This document shows positions 33,742 through 42,409 of a DNA stretch of 64,000 nt, piece after piece; within the stretch, counting starts at the first letter, position 1; each line of letters starts with the position of its first letter. This DNA is from a bacterium (GTDB lineage Bacteria; Actinomycetota; Acidimicrobiia; Acidimicrobiales; Bin134): contig JAPPAP010000039.1 of the NCBI GenBank assembly GCA_026705465.1, forward strand, positions 1 through 64,000. The letters are read 5' to 3'. A program made the position numbers and the translations under genes. The notes beneath the pieces were generated by a model. It was given only the letters and a program-made list of their open reading frames with translations. It did not search any database and was not told the origin of the DNA.

Positions 33742-34569
33742 ATGCCGGTGTTGCTGGGGGCTTTGGCGTCGGGGCTGATCGGGGTCTCGGACTATTTCGG
33801 GCGCTATTGCAGCCGGCGCGCCCATGCCATGACCACGGTGGGTACCGCCTTCGTGGGTGGGTTGGGGGTGTCGCTGATACTGGTCCTGGTAGTGCCCAGT
33901 GCCATAACCGCCGCCGACCTGCTGCTGGGGGCGGCCTCGGGGGTCCTTATCGCCATCGCCCTGTCATGCATGTGGCACAGCCTGGCCGTCTCTTCGTCGG
34001 CCATCGCCTCGCCTATCGTGGCTGCCTTCACCGCGCTGGGGCCGCTCATCTACGGGATCGCCACCGGCGAGCGGCCCACCACCGCTGCCGCCATCGGCAT
34101 CGCGGTGGCGGTGGCTGGCCTGCCCTTGGCGGTGATCGTGCCCCAAACGGTGGAAAACGTTGGCGCGGGCATTGCCTATGCCATCCTCGGCGGCCTTGCC
34201 TTCACGGCGCTCATTGTGCTGTTGGACCGAACCAGCGTGGATAGCGGGATGTGGCCGGCGGTCACCCAGCGGGCGGCTGCCCTGGCGGCCATGCTGGTGG
34301 TCACCCGGGCCAGCCGCATCCCCCAGATCCTGCCTCGATCGCTGCGGTTGGCTGCACTGGCTGGAGGCATCGCTGGAGGTCTGGGCATGGCGTCGTTCAT
34401 CGCCGGGGTGCAGCGAGGTCCGGTGGGGGAAGTCTCGGTGGCCGGCTCGCTCTACCCGGTGGTCACCATCGCGCTCGCAGTGATTCTCGACGACGACACC
34501 CTGCGCTGGTGGCAGGCTGCGGGCATTGCCGCCGTGCTGGCTGGCACCACCCTCATCACGATCGGGTAG
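33742..34569 (+). CDS. EamA/DMT-family transporter
   Basis: The 275-aa protein has about ten hydrophobic helices in two EamA halves (roughly 1-130 and 140-275). The second ends with PVGEVSVAGSLYPVVTIALAVILDD, the motif before the last helices. Members export amino acids or other small metabolites. TAGCGT lies 9 nt before the ATG, so it may be leaderless. It is divergent from the P450 gene. Confidence 0.85.
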   Translation: MPVLLGALASGLIGVSDYFGRYCSRRAHAMTTVGTAFVGGLGVSLILVLVVPSAITAADLLLGAASGVLIAIALSCMWHSLAVSSSAIASPIVAAFTALGPLIYGIATGERPTTAAAIGIAVAVAGLPLAVIVPQTVENVGAGIAYAILGGLAFTALIVLLDRTSVDSGMWPAVTQRAAALAAMLVVTRASRIPQILPRSLRLAALAGGIAGGLGMASFIAGVQRGPVGEVSVAGSLYPVVTIALAVILDDDTLRWWQAAGIAAVLAGTTLITIG

Positions 34570-34587
34570 GCAGCCGGGCTCAGGTAG

Positions 34588-35733
34588 TCAGTCGAGCTCT
34601 TCGCCGTCTTGGGGCGCAGGGGGAACGTGGGGGAACAGCTCTTCGAAGACGCCGATGGTGATGCGCCGCCGGACTTCTGGGCTCACATCGTCGAACAACT
34701 CGTGCAGCGTCTTCTGGGTATGGCCGTAGGTGCCCTCGAGGTGGGGGTAGTCGCTGCCCCAGCACACGTTCTTCCAGCCCATTGCGGTGTGGGCGGCCAC
34801 CGCTGATCGGTCGTGCTGGAAGGAGGCGTAGATGTGCTCGTAGAGATATTCGCTGGGCAGGCGGTGCAGCTTGGGCCGCACCATGGATGCGTGCTGGCGA
34901 TAGGCCTCATCGAGGCGGTCGGCCACAAACGGACCCCAGGTGGCGCCCCCCTCCGACACGATCACCTTGATGTCGGGGTGGCGGTCGAACACTCCCGAGG
35001 CGATCATCTTCGACACTGCCCTCTGCCCGCCGTAGGTGGTCTCCATATAGTTCAGCACCGCGCCGCCCGGTCCTCGCAGATAGGCGCCGTGCATGGTGGA
35101 GTCGTCGTGGGGCTCGGTACCGATGTGAATGCCGACCACTAAGCCGGTCTCCTGGATGGCCGACCACACCGGCTCCCAGTCATCGGTATAGTGCCAGTCG
35201 CGGGTGCCCAGCGGCGGGGCCACTGGGAAGTATGCAGCCTTGAAACCGATATTGCTCGCCCGGTGGATCTCCGCCACTGCGCTCTCTGAGGTGAGCAATG
35301 GGATGGTGGCGGTGCAGACATACCGGGGGGAATGCCGCTGGAATTCGATGGCCCAGTCGTTGATGGCCCGGCTTCCGGCCGCGAGCAGGTCGGGGTCTTT
35401 GATGGATCCCGACCAGATGCCGATTGACGGGTAGATCAACTCGGCCCAGATCCCCTCCTGGTTGAGGTCTTTGAGCCGCAATTCTTGGTCGTTTGACCCG
35501 GGGGCGCGTGCCCCTACCGACATACCCTCCTCATCGGTCAGGAATTTCGCGGCCGCGGGAATGGGCCGACGGAACTGCTGGCCGTCGACGTGGATGGTCT
35601 CGTGGACCCCATCGGGGTCTTTCACGCTGTGGGGCATGCGCTCAGCCAGCGACCGCGGCAAGCTCTGCTCGAACAGATCGTCAGGTTCGACGAGGTGCGA
35701 GTCGCCCGAATTGGCCCAGATCTTGGTGGTCAT
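34588..35733 (-). CDS. Amidohydrolase family 2 protein
   Basis: The 381-aa TIM-barrel metal hydrolase has SGDSHLVEP at the start (with D and H in place of the usual HxH), GIHIGTEP near 205, IVSEGGATW near 258 and CWGSDYPHLEGTYG near 325, all typical of the ACMSD/amidohydrolase 2 group. Such enzymes often decarboxylate or hydrolyse ring compounds. ATG 35733 gives the normal N-terminus. It ends a minus-strand run with DUF35, thiolase-like and CaiB genes, with short gaps, so it probably belongs to the same catabolic operon. Confidence 0.87.
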   Translation of the reverse strand: MTTKIWANSGDSHLVEPDDLFEQSLPRSLAERMPHSVKDPDGVHETIHVDGQQFRRPIPAAAKFLTDEEGMSVGARAPGSNDQELRLKDLNQEGIWAELIYPSIGIWSGSIKDPDLLAAGSRAINDWAIEFQRHSPRYVCTATIPLLTSESAVAEIHRASNIGFKAAYFPVAPPLGTRDWHYTDDWEPVWSAIQETGLVVGIHIGTEPHDDSTMHGAYLRGPGGAVLNYMETTYGGQRAVSKMIASGVFDRHPDIKVIVSEGGATWGPFVADRLDEAYRQHASMVRPKLHRLPSEYLYEHIYASFQHDRSAVAAHTAMGWKNVCWGSDYPHLEGTYGHTQKTLHELFDDVSPEVRRRITIGVFEELFPHVPPAPQDGEELD

Positions 35734-35750
35734 GTGCTGTCCTCGTCGGC

Positions 35751-36218
35751 TCACCCTTGCCGTTCAGTCGGTCGGAACCTGGGAACGGACATCTCCTCGT
35801 TGACGTGTTCAAACGCGATCTGAACCCGATCGCCGATGGCGATGGCTTCGGGATCGCAGTCGATGATGTTCACCAACATTCTCGCACCTGCGCCTTGGGT
35901 GCCGTCGAGTTCGACCACGCCCACGACGTAGGGCACCACCGGGGCAAGGCCGGGGTGCAGCGGGTGGCGGACGATGATGCGGGAGAAGATGGTTCCGGTG
36001 CCGGGGAGCTCGACCCATTCCACTTCGCGGTGCTGGCATTCGAAGCAAATCGCTTCCGGGGGGAGCCGGAAAGTGCCGCAGTTGGTGCATCGAGGGGCCA
36101 CCAGCCGATTTTGCTTGGCCGCATCCCAGAACGGCTGCGTGCTCTCATCGGCGTGGGTCTCGGTCAGGATCGTGGGAAAGACACCGGGCTGGACATCTCC
36201 GAACGGGTTGTCGGTCAT
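35751..36218 (-). CDS. DUF35 zinc-ribbon/OB-fold acyl-CoA-associated protein
   Basis: The 155-aa protein has a rubredoxin-like zinc ribbon (CTNCG and CFEC near residues 44-62) followed by an OB-fold of the DUF35 type. These proteins bind SCP2-thiolase-like partners. In steroid side-chain degradation a DUF35 domain and the thiolase-like Ltp2 make up an aldolase. The thiolase-like gene ends 2 nt upstream, strongly suggesting a complex. Confidence 0.92.
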   Translation of the reverse strand: MTDNPFGDVQPGVFPTILTETHADESTQPFWDAAKQNRLVAPRCTNCGTFRLPPEAICFECQHREVEWVELPGTGTIFSRIIVRHPLHPGLAPVVPYVVGVVELDGTQGAGARMLVNIIDCDPEAIAIGDRVQIAFEHVNEEMSVPRFRPTERQG

Positions 36219-36219
36219 C

Positions 36220-37440
36220 TCACCTCCTCAACAGCGTGCCGCTCACCGGGAGACTGGCCGGACCGCCGGTCACCAGCGCTATTTCGGCGTCTTCCACCTG
36301 GTTGACGGCGGTGCCCCGCAGCTGTTCGACCGCCTCGACAATGTGGGTCATGCCGATGATGTAGGCATCGGACAGATTGCCGCCATGGGTGTTGACCGGA
36401 ATCTTCCCGGTTCCAAACCGGATGTTGCCGTCTTCGACAAACGGGCCGCCCTCGCCGATGGGGCAGAACCCGTAGTCCTCCAGCTGCAACACCACCAGCG
36501 GGGAGAAGTGGTCATACAACAGGGCTACGTCCACGTCCCCCGGCCTCACCCCGGCCATCTCATACAAGCGCCTGGCCACCGGCCGATGCCCCGAAGAGGC
36601 GAACTCCTCATCGGGGGTTTGGCAGTACCGGAAGATGGCCGGACCCCATCGTCCGCTGCCTCCGTGGGCCGAGCCCATGATGTAGGCAGGCGGCTGTTTG
36701 AGGTCTTTGGCCCGATCCGCGCTCACGGTTACCACCGCCACCGCGCCATCGCTTTCCATGGTGTAGTCGAGCAGGCACAACGGATCGGACACCATGCGGG
36801 CATCGAAGTAGTCATCGAGAGTCAGCGGTTCTCGTTGCAGCGACATCGGCCGCTTTGCGGCGTTGCTTCGCTGGGAGATGCACACTTCGGCGAACGCCTC
36901 TCGCCGCGTGCCGTATAGGTGCATGTGGCGAGCGGTGATCAGCGAAAAACCATGGCCGGGCGACAGCACGCCATTGTTGGCGGTGAAGGCCACGGAAGGA
37001 GGCAGGCCGCCTCGCCCGTAGGCGCTGCCGCCCCCCTCGCTCATGGTGGCGTAGGCCAGCATGCCGTCTACCGCGCTCCCGCCCAATCGCCGGGTGAGTT
37101 GCTGGAGCGACATCAGGGTTACGCAGCAGGTGGCCATGCCTCCGGCTATGGCCGAGGCGGCCAGTCCCAAGGCGCCGGCGCTTCCTCCGCCGCCGGAGGT
37201 GATGGAGGCGGCGTAGCGGATTTCGGGAATCCCGAGGGTGGCGGCCACCGTCGCCGGATCGCAGGCGTGGGCGTAGATGGCGAACCCGTCGACGTCGGTC
37301 ACGGCGAGCCCGGCATCGTCCAACGCTGCCAAGATCGCAGTACAGGCCATCGACATCTCGGTCTCGGGGTACGACTGCCCCCGCTTCCAGTACGGCGTTC
37401 GGCCGATGCCGACAACCGCGGCCTGGTCTTTGATGGTCAC
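36220..37440 (-). CDS. SCP2-thiolase-like (Ltp2-type) protein, probable aldolase subunit
   Basis: The 406-aa protein has the thiolase fold of lipid-transfer-type thiolases. The nucleophilic cysteine expected near residue 85 is absent: the site reads TSGGGGSAG. VNTHGGNLSDAYIIGMTH near 340 keeps the HGG and a tyrosine, and ALLYDHFSP near 294 has another tyrosine. This is the pattern of Ltp2, which works as a retro-aldolase with a DUF35 partner, not as a thiolase. It probably cleaves a beta-hydroxyacyl-CoA formed from a branched or steroid side chain. Confidence 0.87.
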   Translation of the reverse strand: MTIKDQAAVVGIGRTPYWKRGQSYPETEMSMACTAILAALDDAGLAVTDVDGFAIYAHACDPATVAATLGIPEIRYAASITSGGGGSAGALGLAASAIAGGMATCCVTLMSLQQLTRRLGGSAVDGMLAYATMSEGGGSAYGRGGLPPSVAFTANNGVLSPGHGFSLITARHMHLYGTRREAFAEVCISQRSNAAKRPMSLQREPLTLDDYFDARMVSDPLCLLDYTMESDGAVAVVTVSADRAKDLKQPPAYIMGSAHGGSGRWGPAIFRYCQTPDEEFASSGHRPVARRLYEMAGVRPGDVDVALLYDHFSPLVVLQLEDYGFCPIGEGGPFVEDGNIRFGTGKIPVNTHGGNLSDAYIIGMTHIVEAVEQLRGTAVNQVEDAEIALVTGGPASLPVSGTLLRR

Positions 37441-37445
37441 GGCGC

Positions 37446-39914
37446 TCAGCCTACGATTCCGCGCTCGCGCAGACCGGCGATCTCGTCTGCGCTGTGCCCG
37501 ACCTCGGCCAGGATGGCGTCGGTGGACTGTCCGGCCAGCACTCCGGGCTGGGCTTGGGTGGCCGAGCGGGAGAAGCGCACGAACGGCGCCAGCCGGGGAT
37601 GCTCCTCAAAGGTTGGATGCACAACATCGACGATGTAGCCGCTGGCCCGGCCGAAGTCCTCAGCCAGCATCATCTCCTCATAGAAGCCCAGGTGCAGCTC
37701 CATGCAGCCGATGCCGTGGGCCAACAGCTCTGTTTCCCAAGCCGCCGCCGGGCGGAGGGCGAATACGCGGCCCAGCGCCTCGCGCAGAGCTTCGGCGTTG
37801 GCCGTTCGGCTCTCCGAGTCGACGAACCGGTCGTCGCTCCCAAGTCCGTCCTGTTCGCCCAATGCAGCAACCAACCGGTCCCAGTCGTCGTCACCAGATG
37901 CGGCCAGCATCGCGTAGCCGTCCTCGGCTTCGTAGATGCGATGCAGCGGGCCCAGTCCCCGCAGCTGGTCGTCGGGGGTCGGCGGCGGCGGTGCGCCGTC
38001 GTAGGTGACGGTGTGGGCCGACATGGCGTGAGCGCCGGTGTTGAGCATCGACGAAAACAGTTCCTGGCCCCCCGCCCCCGCATCCCGTGCCACCAGTCCG
38101 AAAAGGATCGCCGAGGCCACCCCGAGGGCGGCGAACCCGTCGGCTTGGGCGTTGGCCGAAGTATTGGCCGCTGACAGACGACGCATGCCGTCGCGGATCT
38201 GCTCGATGGTGAGATCGGGGTGCTCGGGCACGGTGGTGCCGACGTTGGCCAGGGGAATGCCGCTGGCCGCCCCGATGCTGGGGGCGAACGCGGGCCGGTC
38301 GCCAAAGGGGCCGTCTACCCCGTAGCCAGGCGCATTGACATAGATGAGGTCAGGGTTCAGCTTCTTCAGGCTCTGGTAGTCGAGCTCCATCCGCTGGACT
38401 GCTCCGGCTCGGAATCCCTGGACGACAACATCGACGTCTTTGATGATTGCCTGCACCAGAGCCCGCCCCTCTTCGGTAGAGAGGTCTACGCAGATGCTCT
38501 CTTTGCCCTGCATCACCTTGGCCCCACCCGCTTCCGGGAATGGGATGATGGCGCGGATCACGTCACCCGACATCTGCTCCACTTTGATGACTCGGGCCCC
38601 GAGGTCGGTGAGCATGGTGGTGCCGTGGGGGGCGGCGAACAGCACTGCGAGCTCGAGGATCTTCACCCCGGCCAGCGGCAGCCCGCCCGGGCTGTTCGAT
38701 GCGCTACTGGCCGGGGCTGTGCTGACTGGCGCTGGCCCATCGGCCGCTGCCGACAGCTCGGCCAAGATCTCCTGGCGATGCTGGTCCAATGCCGGTGCGC
38801 TGCGTCCCAGGCGAGCGGGCGTTGTCCCGGCCTTGACCAGTGCACCGGGCTGGCGCACCGGTCCGCGCTCAGCATCGGGGACATCGGCCACCATCTGGTC
38901 GTGGATGAGTTGCGGGTGCTCCAGCACCGCCGGCCCATTGCGAAATTGTTCGGCGAACACGTTGTGGTCTTGTTCGAACACCTCATGCCAATCGGCCAAG
39001 GTCTTCTGCTTGGCTGCTTCCAGCATCCGAGTCCACAACTCCATGCGCTTGTCGGCATCGCTCAGCACCGGAATGCCCTGCCACTCCTCGTCGGCGAACA
39101 TCCAGTCCAAGCCCAGCGCCTTCATCTTGGCGGCAAAGAGATGGGGGCCGACCGAGGCGAACTGCAACCAGTGCCCGTCGGCGGTGAGCGCCACGATCAA
39201 CATGATGATGAGGGGGCTGATCGGGCAGCCCTGATCGTCGTAGGCCTCGGTCGGGGAGTAGGCGTCGGGCCAGCGTTGGGCGATCAGATACTCAAACCAC
39301 CCCCAAGGGTCAAGGGTGGCGAAACCCTGGGCCAAGTTGGCCTCGACCAGTTGCCCCCGCCCGCTTCGCGACCGCTCGTACAGCGCCGTCAAGGTTCCGT
39401 GCAGCGCCACCTGGCTGGCTGAGAAGGCGGCGAAGGGTGCAGTCACAAAGGGAGGTGCGTCGTACGGGCTCATTCGGCCGAACAGATAGTTGACGCCCAG
39501 CTTCGCGAGGACCAGATCCTCGTCGACGGGTACGTCGACATAGGGCCCCTGGCGTCCGAACGCGGTGATCGAGGTGTGGATGAGTCCGGGGTTGACTTCG
39601 GCCAAGGAGTCATGGGACAGGCCGATTGCGTCGAGTTCTCCCGGCTTACATGTCTCGATCAACACATCGGCCTGGGTAGCAAGCCGGCGCACGACCTCGA
39701 GATCTTGGCCGTTATGAAGGTCCAAGGAAATGCTGCGCTTGCCCCGGCACCAAAACGGGTAGGCCGCCTCCCGGCGCATCGCCGATCCCCCCGGCGGCTC
39801 CACCCACACCACGTCAGCGCCAAAATCAGCGAAAAACTGGCTGACCTGGGCGCCAATCCGGTTTGGCGACAGGTCGAGCACCCGAAGATGGCGGAAGGGG
39901 TCCACGAATCGCAC
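37446..39914 (-). CDS. Tandem class III (CaiB/BaiF) CoA-transferase fusion
   Basis: The 822-aa protein holds two CaiB/BaiF domains: about 8-390 and 413-822, joined by a Pro/Ala/Ser linker. Class III enzymes move CoA between carboxylic acids through an aspartyl intermediate. The second half keeps an Asp at the expected place (QADGFAALG, Asp592), whereas the first half has VTAPFAAF with Ala159 there, so it is probably inactive and structural. CaiB enzymes are normally interlocked dimers, so a fused active/inactive pair makes sense. It begins the operon with the Ltp2-like, DUF35 and amidohydrolase genes. A TAACGT box ends 7 nt before an in-frame GTG at 39905, a likelier start than the GTG at 39914. 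Confidence 0.88.
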   Translation of the reverse strand: MRFVDPFRHLRVLDLSPNRIGAQVSQFFADFGADVVWVEPPGGSAMRREAAYPFWCRGKRSISLDLHNGQDLEVVRRLATQADVLIETCKPGELDAIGLSHDSLAEVNPGLIHTSITAFGRQGPYVDVPVDEDLVLAKLGVNYLFGRMSPYDAPPFVTAPFAAFSASQVALHGTLTALYERSRSGRGQLVEANLAQGFATLDPWGWFEYLIAQRWPDAYSPTEAYDDQGCPISPLIIMLIVALTADGHWLQFASVGPHLFAAKMKALGLDWMFADEEWQGIPVLSDADKRMELWTRMLEAAKQKTLADWHEVFEQDHNVFAEQFRNGPAVLEHPQLIHDQMVADVPDAERGPVRQPGALVKAGTTPARLGRSAPALDQHRQEILAELSAAADGPAPVSTAPASSASNSPGGLPLAGVKILELAVLFAAPHGTTMLTDLGARVIKVEQMSGDVIRAIIPFPEAGGAKVMQGKESICVDLSTEEGRALVQAIIKDVDVVVQGFRAGAVQRMELDYQSLKKLNPDLIYVNAPGYGVDGPFGDRPAFAPSIGAASGIPLANVGTTVPEHPDLTIEQIRDGMRRLSAANTSANAQADGFAALGVASAILFGLVARDAGAGGQELFSSMLNTGAHAMSAHTVTYDGAPPPPTPDDQLRGLGPLHRIYEAEDGYAMLAASGDDDWDRLVAALGEQDGLGSDDRFVDSESRTANAEALREALGRVFALRPAAAWETELLAHGIGCMELHLGFYEEMMLAEDFGRASGYIVDVVHPTFEEHPRLAPFVRFSRSATQAQPGVLAGQSTDAILAEVGHSADEIAGLRERGIVG

Positions 39915-39994
39915 GTTAGTTGTTGGCAGGAGAATCCACCTTCGGCCGCAGACCGCCGTGCGGAATTCGTGCTCAGCGTCTAAATTACGGCCGA

Positions 39995-40037
39995 GCCGGG
40001 GAGAGGAGGACGGGAGGGGGGCAATCCTCTCCCCGGC
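39995..40037. terminator. 13-bp perfect GC hairpin between CaiB and phosphomannomutase genes
   Basis: 39995-40007 and 40025-40037 are perfect reverse complements around 17 nt. A T-run (CCCTTTTTTGGG) lies nearer the phosphomannomutase end. The hairpin is in the 224-bp gap downstream of the minus-strand phosphomannomutase gene and may terminate it. Confidence 0.4.
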
Positions 40038-40138
40038 CCGAACCGCGACCTGCTTTTGGTGACTTCATCCTCTCGGGACGACTGCCAAAAAGCAACGAGT
40101 TCGGCGCGCATCTTGTGGCCCTTTTTTGGGCGAGTGCG

Positions 40139-41482
40139 CTAAGCGATGAGAGCTTGGACCTCTGCCACCCGCTGTTGGACTTCATCGGGGGTGGGTGCCT
40201 CAAGGTTTAGGCGCAGTAAGGGCTCGGTGTTGGAGGGGCGGAGGTTGAACCACCAGTCGCCCAGGTCCACGGTGAGCCCGTCGAGGCGGTCTTGGTTGGC
40301 ATGGGAGAACGCAGCGGCTACCCGTTCGATTACTGCAGTTGTATCGGCCACCTCGGTATTGAGCTCACCTGATGCTGCGTAGCGGTCCAAGTCCGACACC
40401 AGATCAGAGAGGCCAGCCGGATGGCGGCTGAGGGCCTCCAGCACAACGAGAGCGGCGATCAGCCCGCTGTCGGCCCGATAGTTGTCCCGGAAGTAGTAGT
40501 GGCCCGAGTGCTCGCCTCCGAAGATCGCGCCAGTCTCAGCCATGGCCTGCTTGATGATGGTGTGGCCCACTTTGGTTCGCACCGCCGTACCGCCACCTTC
40601 GGCGATCACCTCCGGCACTGCCTTAGAGCAGATCAAGTTGTGAATGATGGTGGTGCCAGGGTCGCTCTCCAAGACGGTGCGGGCGATGATGGCAGTGGTC
40701 AGCGAGCCCGAAACGGGGCGGGCGTTCTCATCCACCAAGAACATACGGTCGGCATCGCCGTCGAAGGCCATCCCCACTTCGGCACCCAATTCCAGCACCC
40801 GATCTTGAAGGTCGCGTTGATTCTCCGGCTGGAGAGGGTCGGCCGGATGGTTGGGGAACGTGCCATCCAACTCGGGATAGAGGTGGTCGAGCACCAACGG
40901 CAGCCCCTCGAACACCGCTGGCACCACGAGGCCTCCCATGCCGTTCGCGGTGTCGACCACCACCAGCAACGGGGCCAGTGCGTCCATGTTTACGAATGAG
41001 CGCACGTGGGCGACGTAGTCGTCCAGCAAGTCCCGGCTGGAGCGAGTGCCCTTGGCGCCGGCGGGATCAGGACCGGAGATGGCCATGGATTTAATGGCCT
41101 CTAGCCCGGTTCCGGCGCCGATTGGCGCGGCGCCAGCGCCGCACATCTTGATCCCGTTGTAGCCGGCGGGGTTGTGGGAGGCGGTGAGCACCGCTCCGGG
41201 CAGCTCAAGGCTCCCCGATGCGTAATAGAGCATGTCGGTGGCGCACAGCCCCACGTCCACCACGTCGATGCCGTGGTCCATCGCGCCGTCGCCGAATGCC
41301 GCTGCGTATTCCTCGCCTTCGGGGCGCATGTCCCGCCCGACCAGCACCGATTGCGCTCCCGACGAGGCCACAAAACGGGCGAAGGCCCCGCCGATGGCCC
41401 GGGCCCCGTCGGCGTCGATCTGGTCGCCCACGGTGCCCCGCACGTCGTAGGCCTTGAAGATGGCGTCGTAGTCGGTGGCCAT
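40139..41482 (-). CDS. manB: Phosphomannomutase/phosphoglucomutase
   Basis: The 447-aa protein has the four landmarks of the alpha-D-phosphohexomutase family: phosphoserine loop TASHNP with Ser102, metal loop DGDADR near 241-246, sugar-binding GGEHSGH near 321-327 and phosphate-binding RPSNTEP near the C-terminus. It interconverts hexose 6- and 1-phosphates to feed nucleotide sugars for glycans. GEHSGH fits the dual mannose/glucose type. It lies downstream of the enoyl-CoA hydratase and glycosyltransferase fusion on the same strand. Confidence 0.93.
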   Translation of the reverse strand: MATDYDAIFKAYDVRGTVGDQIDADGARAIGGAFARFVASSGAQSVLVGRDMRPEGEEYAAAFGDGAMDHGIDVVDVGLCATDMLYYASGSLELPGAVLTASHNPAGYNGIKMCGAGAAPIGAGTGLEAIKSMAISGPDPAGAKGTRSSRDLLDDYVAHVRSFVNMDALAPLLVVVDTANGMGGLVVPAVFEGLPLVLDHLYPELDGTFPNHPADPLQPENQRDLQDRVLELGAEVGMAFDGDADRMFLVDENARPVSGSLTTAIIARTVLESDPGTTIIHNLICSKAVPEVIAEGGGTAVRTKVGHTIIKQAMAETGAIFGGEHSGHYYFRDNYRADSGLIAALVVLEALSRHPAGLSDLVSDLDRYAASGELNTEVADTTAVIERVAAAFSHANQDRLDGLTVDLGDWWFNLRPSNTEPLLRLNLEAPTPDEVQQRVAEVQALIA

Positions 41483-41529
41483 GCCGGGTTGACGGGCTAT
41501 TGGTGTGGACGGACTATGGGCATTGAGGG

Positions 41530-42357
41530 CTACTGATTCTTGAGGTTCTGCTTCATCTCGTCGAGCTGCATCAAGATGGGATAGCCGCTGACGCTGATGG
41601 CGTTGCCGTGGCCGGTGTGGTGGACGTCGAACACCGACTGGAGGGCCGTGTAGTAGCCCTGTACGTCGAGGGTCTGGTTCACCGCCCGTTTGGCCTGGGC
41701 CAAGCCGAAGGCGTTGTTCTTGGCAATGTGCGCCGCCAGCTCATGGGTGCGCTCCCACAACTGGTCGCGGGGGACGACCTCTCGGGCCAGTCCCATCTGA
41801 AGGGCCTCTTCGGCGCCCAGTGAGCGCTGGGTAAACAGGAGATCCTTGGCCCGGCGGGCGCCCAGCTCCCAAGTGTGGCCGTGGTATTCCACGCCGCCGA
41901 TGGCCATCAACACCACCGGATCGGAGAACTCCACATCGTCGGCCACCACCAGCAGGTCGAGCGGCCAGATCAGGTTCAGAGCCCCGGCGATGGCCTTGCC
42001 CTGGATGGCGCCGATGGTGGGCTTGGGTATGTTGCGCCAGTGCCACGAATAACCCAGGTACTTGCGGGCCTCCCAGCGGTAGATCTTGTTCAGCTGCCAA
42101 CTGCCGTCGGCCTCGGCCAGTGAGACGGCATCGGGATCGGGGGCGCCGCCGCCCAGATCGTGGCCGGCGGAGAAGTGCCTGCCCTCGCCCCGCAGCACGA
42201 TCACCTTCACATCGTCGTCGTACTCCGCGGCCAGAAAGTGATGGTGCAGTTCGTCGAGCATCCGCTCGTTCTGGGCGTTGGCCTTCTCAGGTCGGGCCAG
42301 CGTGATGGTGGCCACTGCGTCAGCGGTCTCGTACTCGACGTACTTGTATTCGTCCAT
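41530..42357 (-). CDS. Enoyl-CoA hydratase/isomerase family protein
   Basis: The 275-aa crotonase-fold protein has GRHFSAGHDLGGG near residues 66-78 and AIQGKAIAGALNLIW near 118-132 for the oxyanion hole. The usual pair of catalytic glutamates is not obvious, so it may be an isomerase or another crotonase-type enzyme. ATG 42357 follows AAAGGAC; an upstream frame extension to 42477 has no such site. Confidence 0.88.
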   Translation of the reverse strand: MDEYKYVEYETADAVATITLARPEKANAQNERMLDELHHHFLAAEYDDDVKVIVLRGEGRHFSAGHDLGGGAPDPDAVSLAEADGSWQLNKIYRWEARKYLGYSWHWRNIPKPTIGAIQGKAIAGALNLIWPLDLLVVADDVEFSDPVVLMAIGGVEYHGHTWELGARRAKDLLFTQRSLGAEEALQMGLAREVVPRDQLWERTHELAAHIAKNNAFGLAQAKRAVNQTLDVQGYYTALQSVFDVHHTGHGNAISVSGYPILMQLDEMKQNLKNQ

Positions 42358-42409
42358 GAGGTGTCCTTTTCCGATGCTTGCAAATGGGAGTTTTACCACG
42401 ATCTCGGCG

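Noticed and set aside
36220..37440. Thiolase-like protein as an active acetyl-CoA acetyltransferase
   Set aside because: The nucleophilic cysteine position reads TSGGGGSAG without Cys; an Ltp2-type aldolase role fits better.
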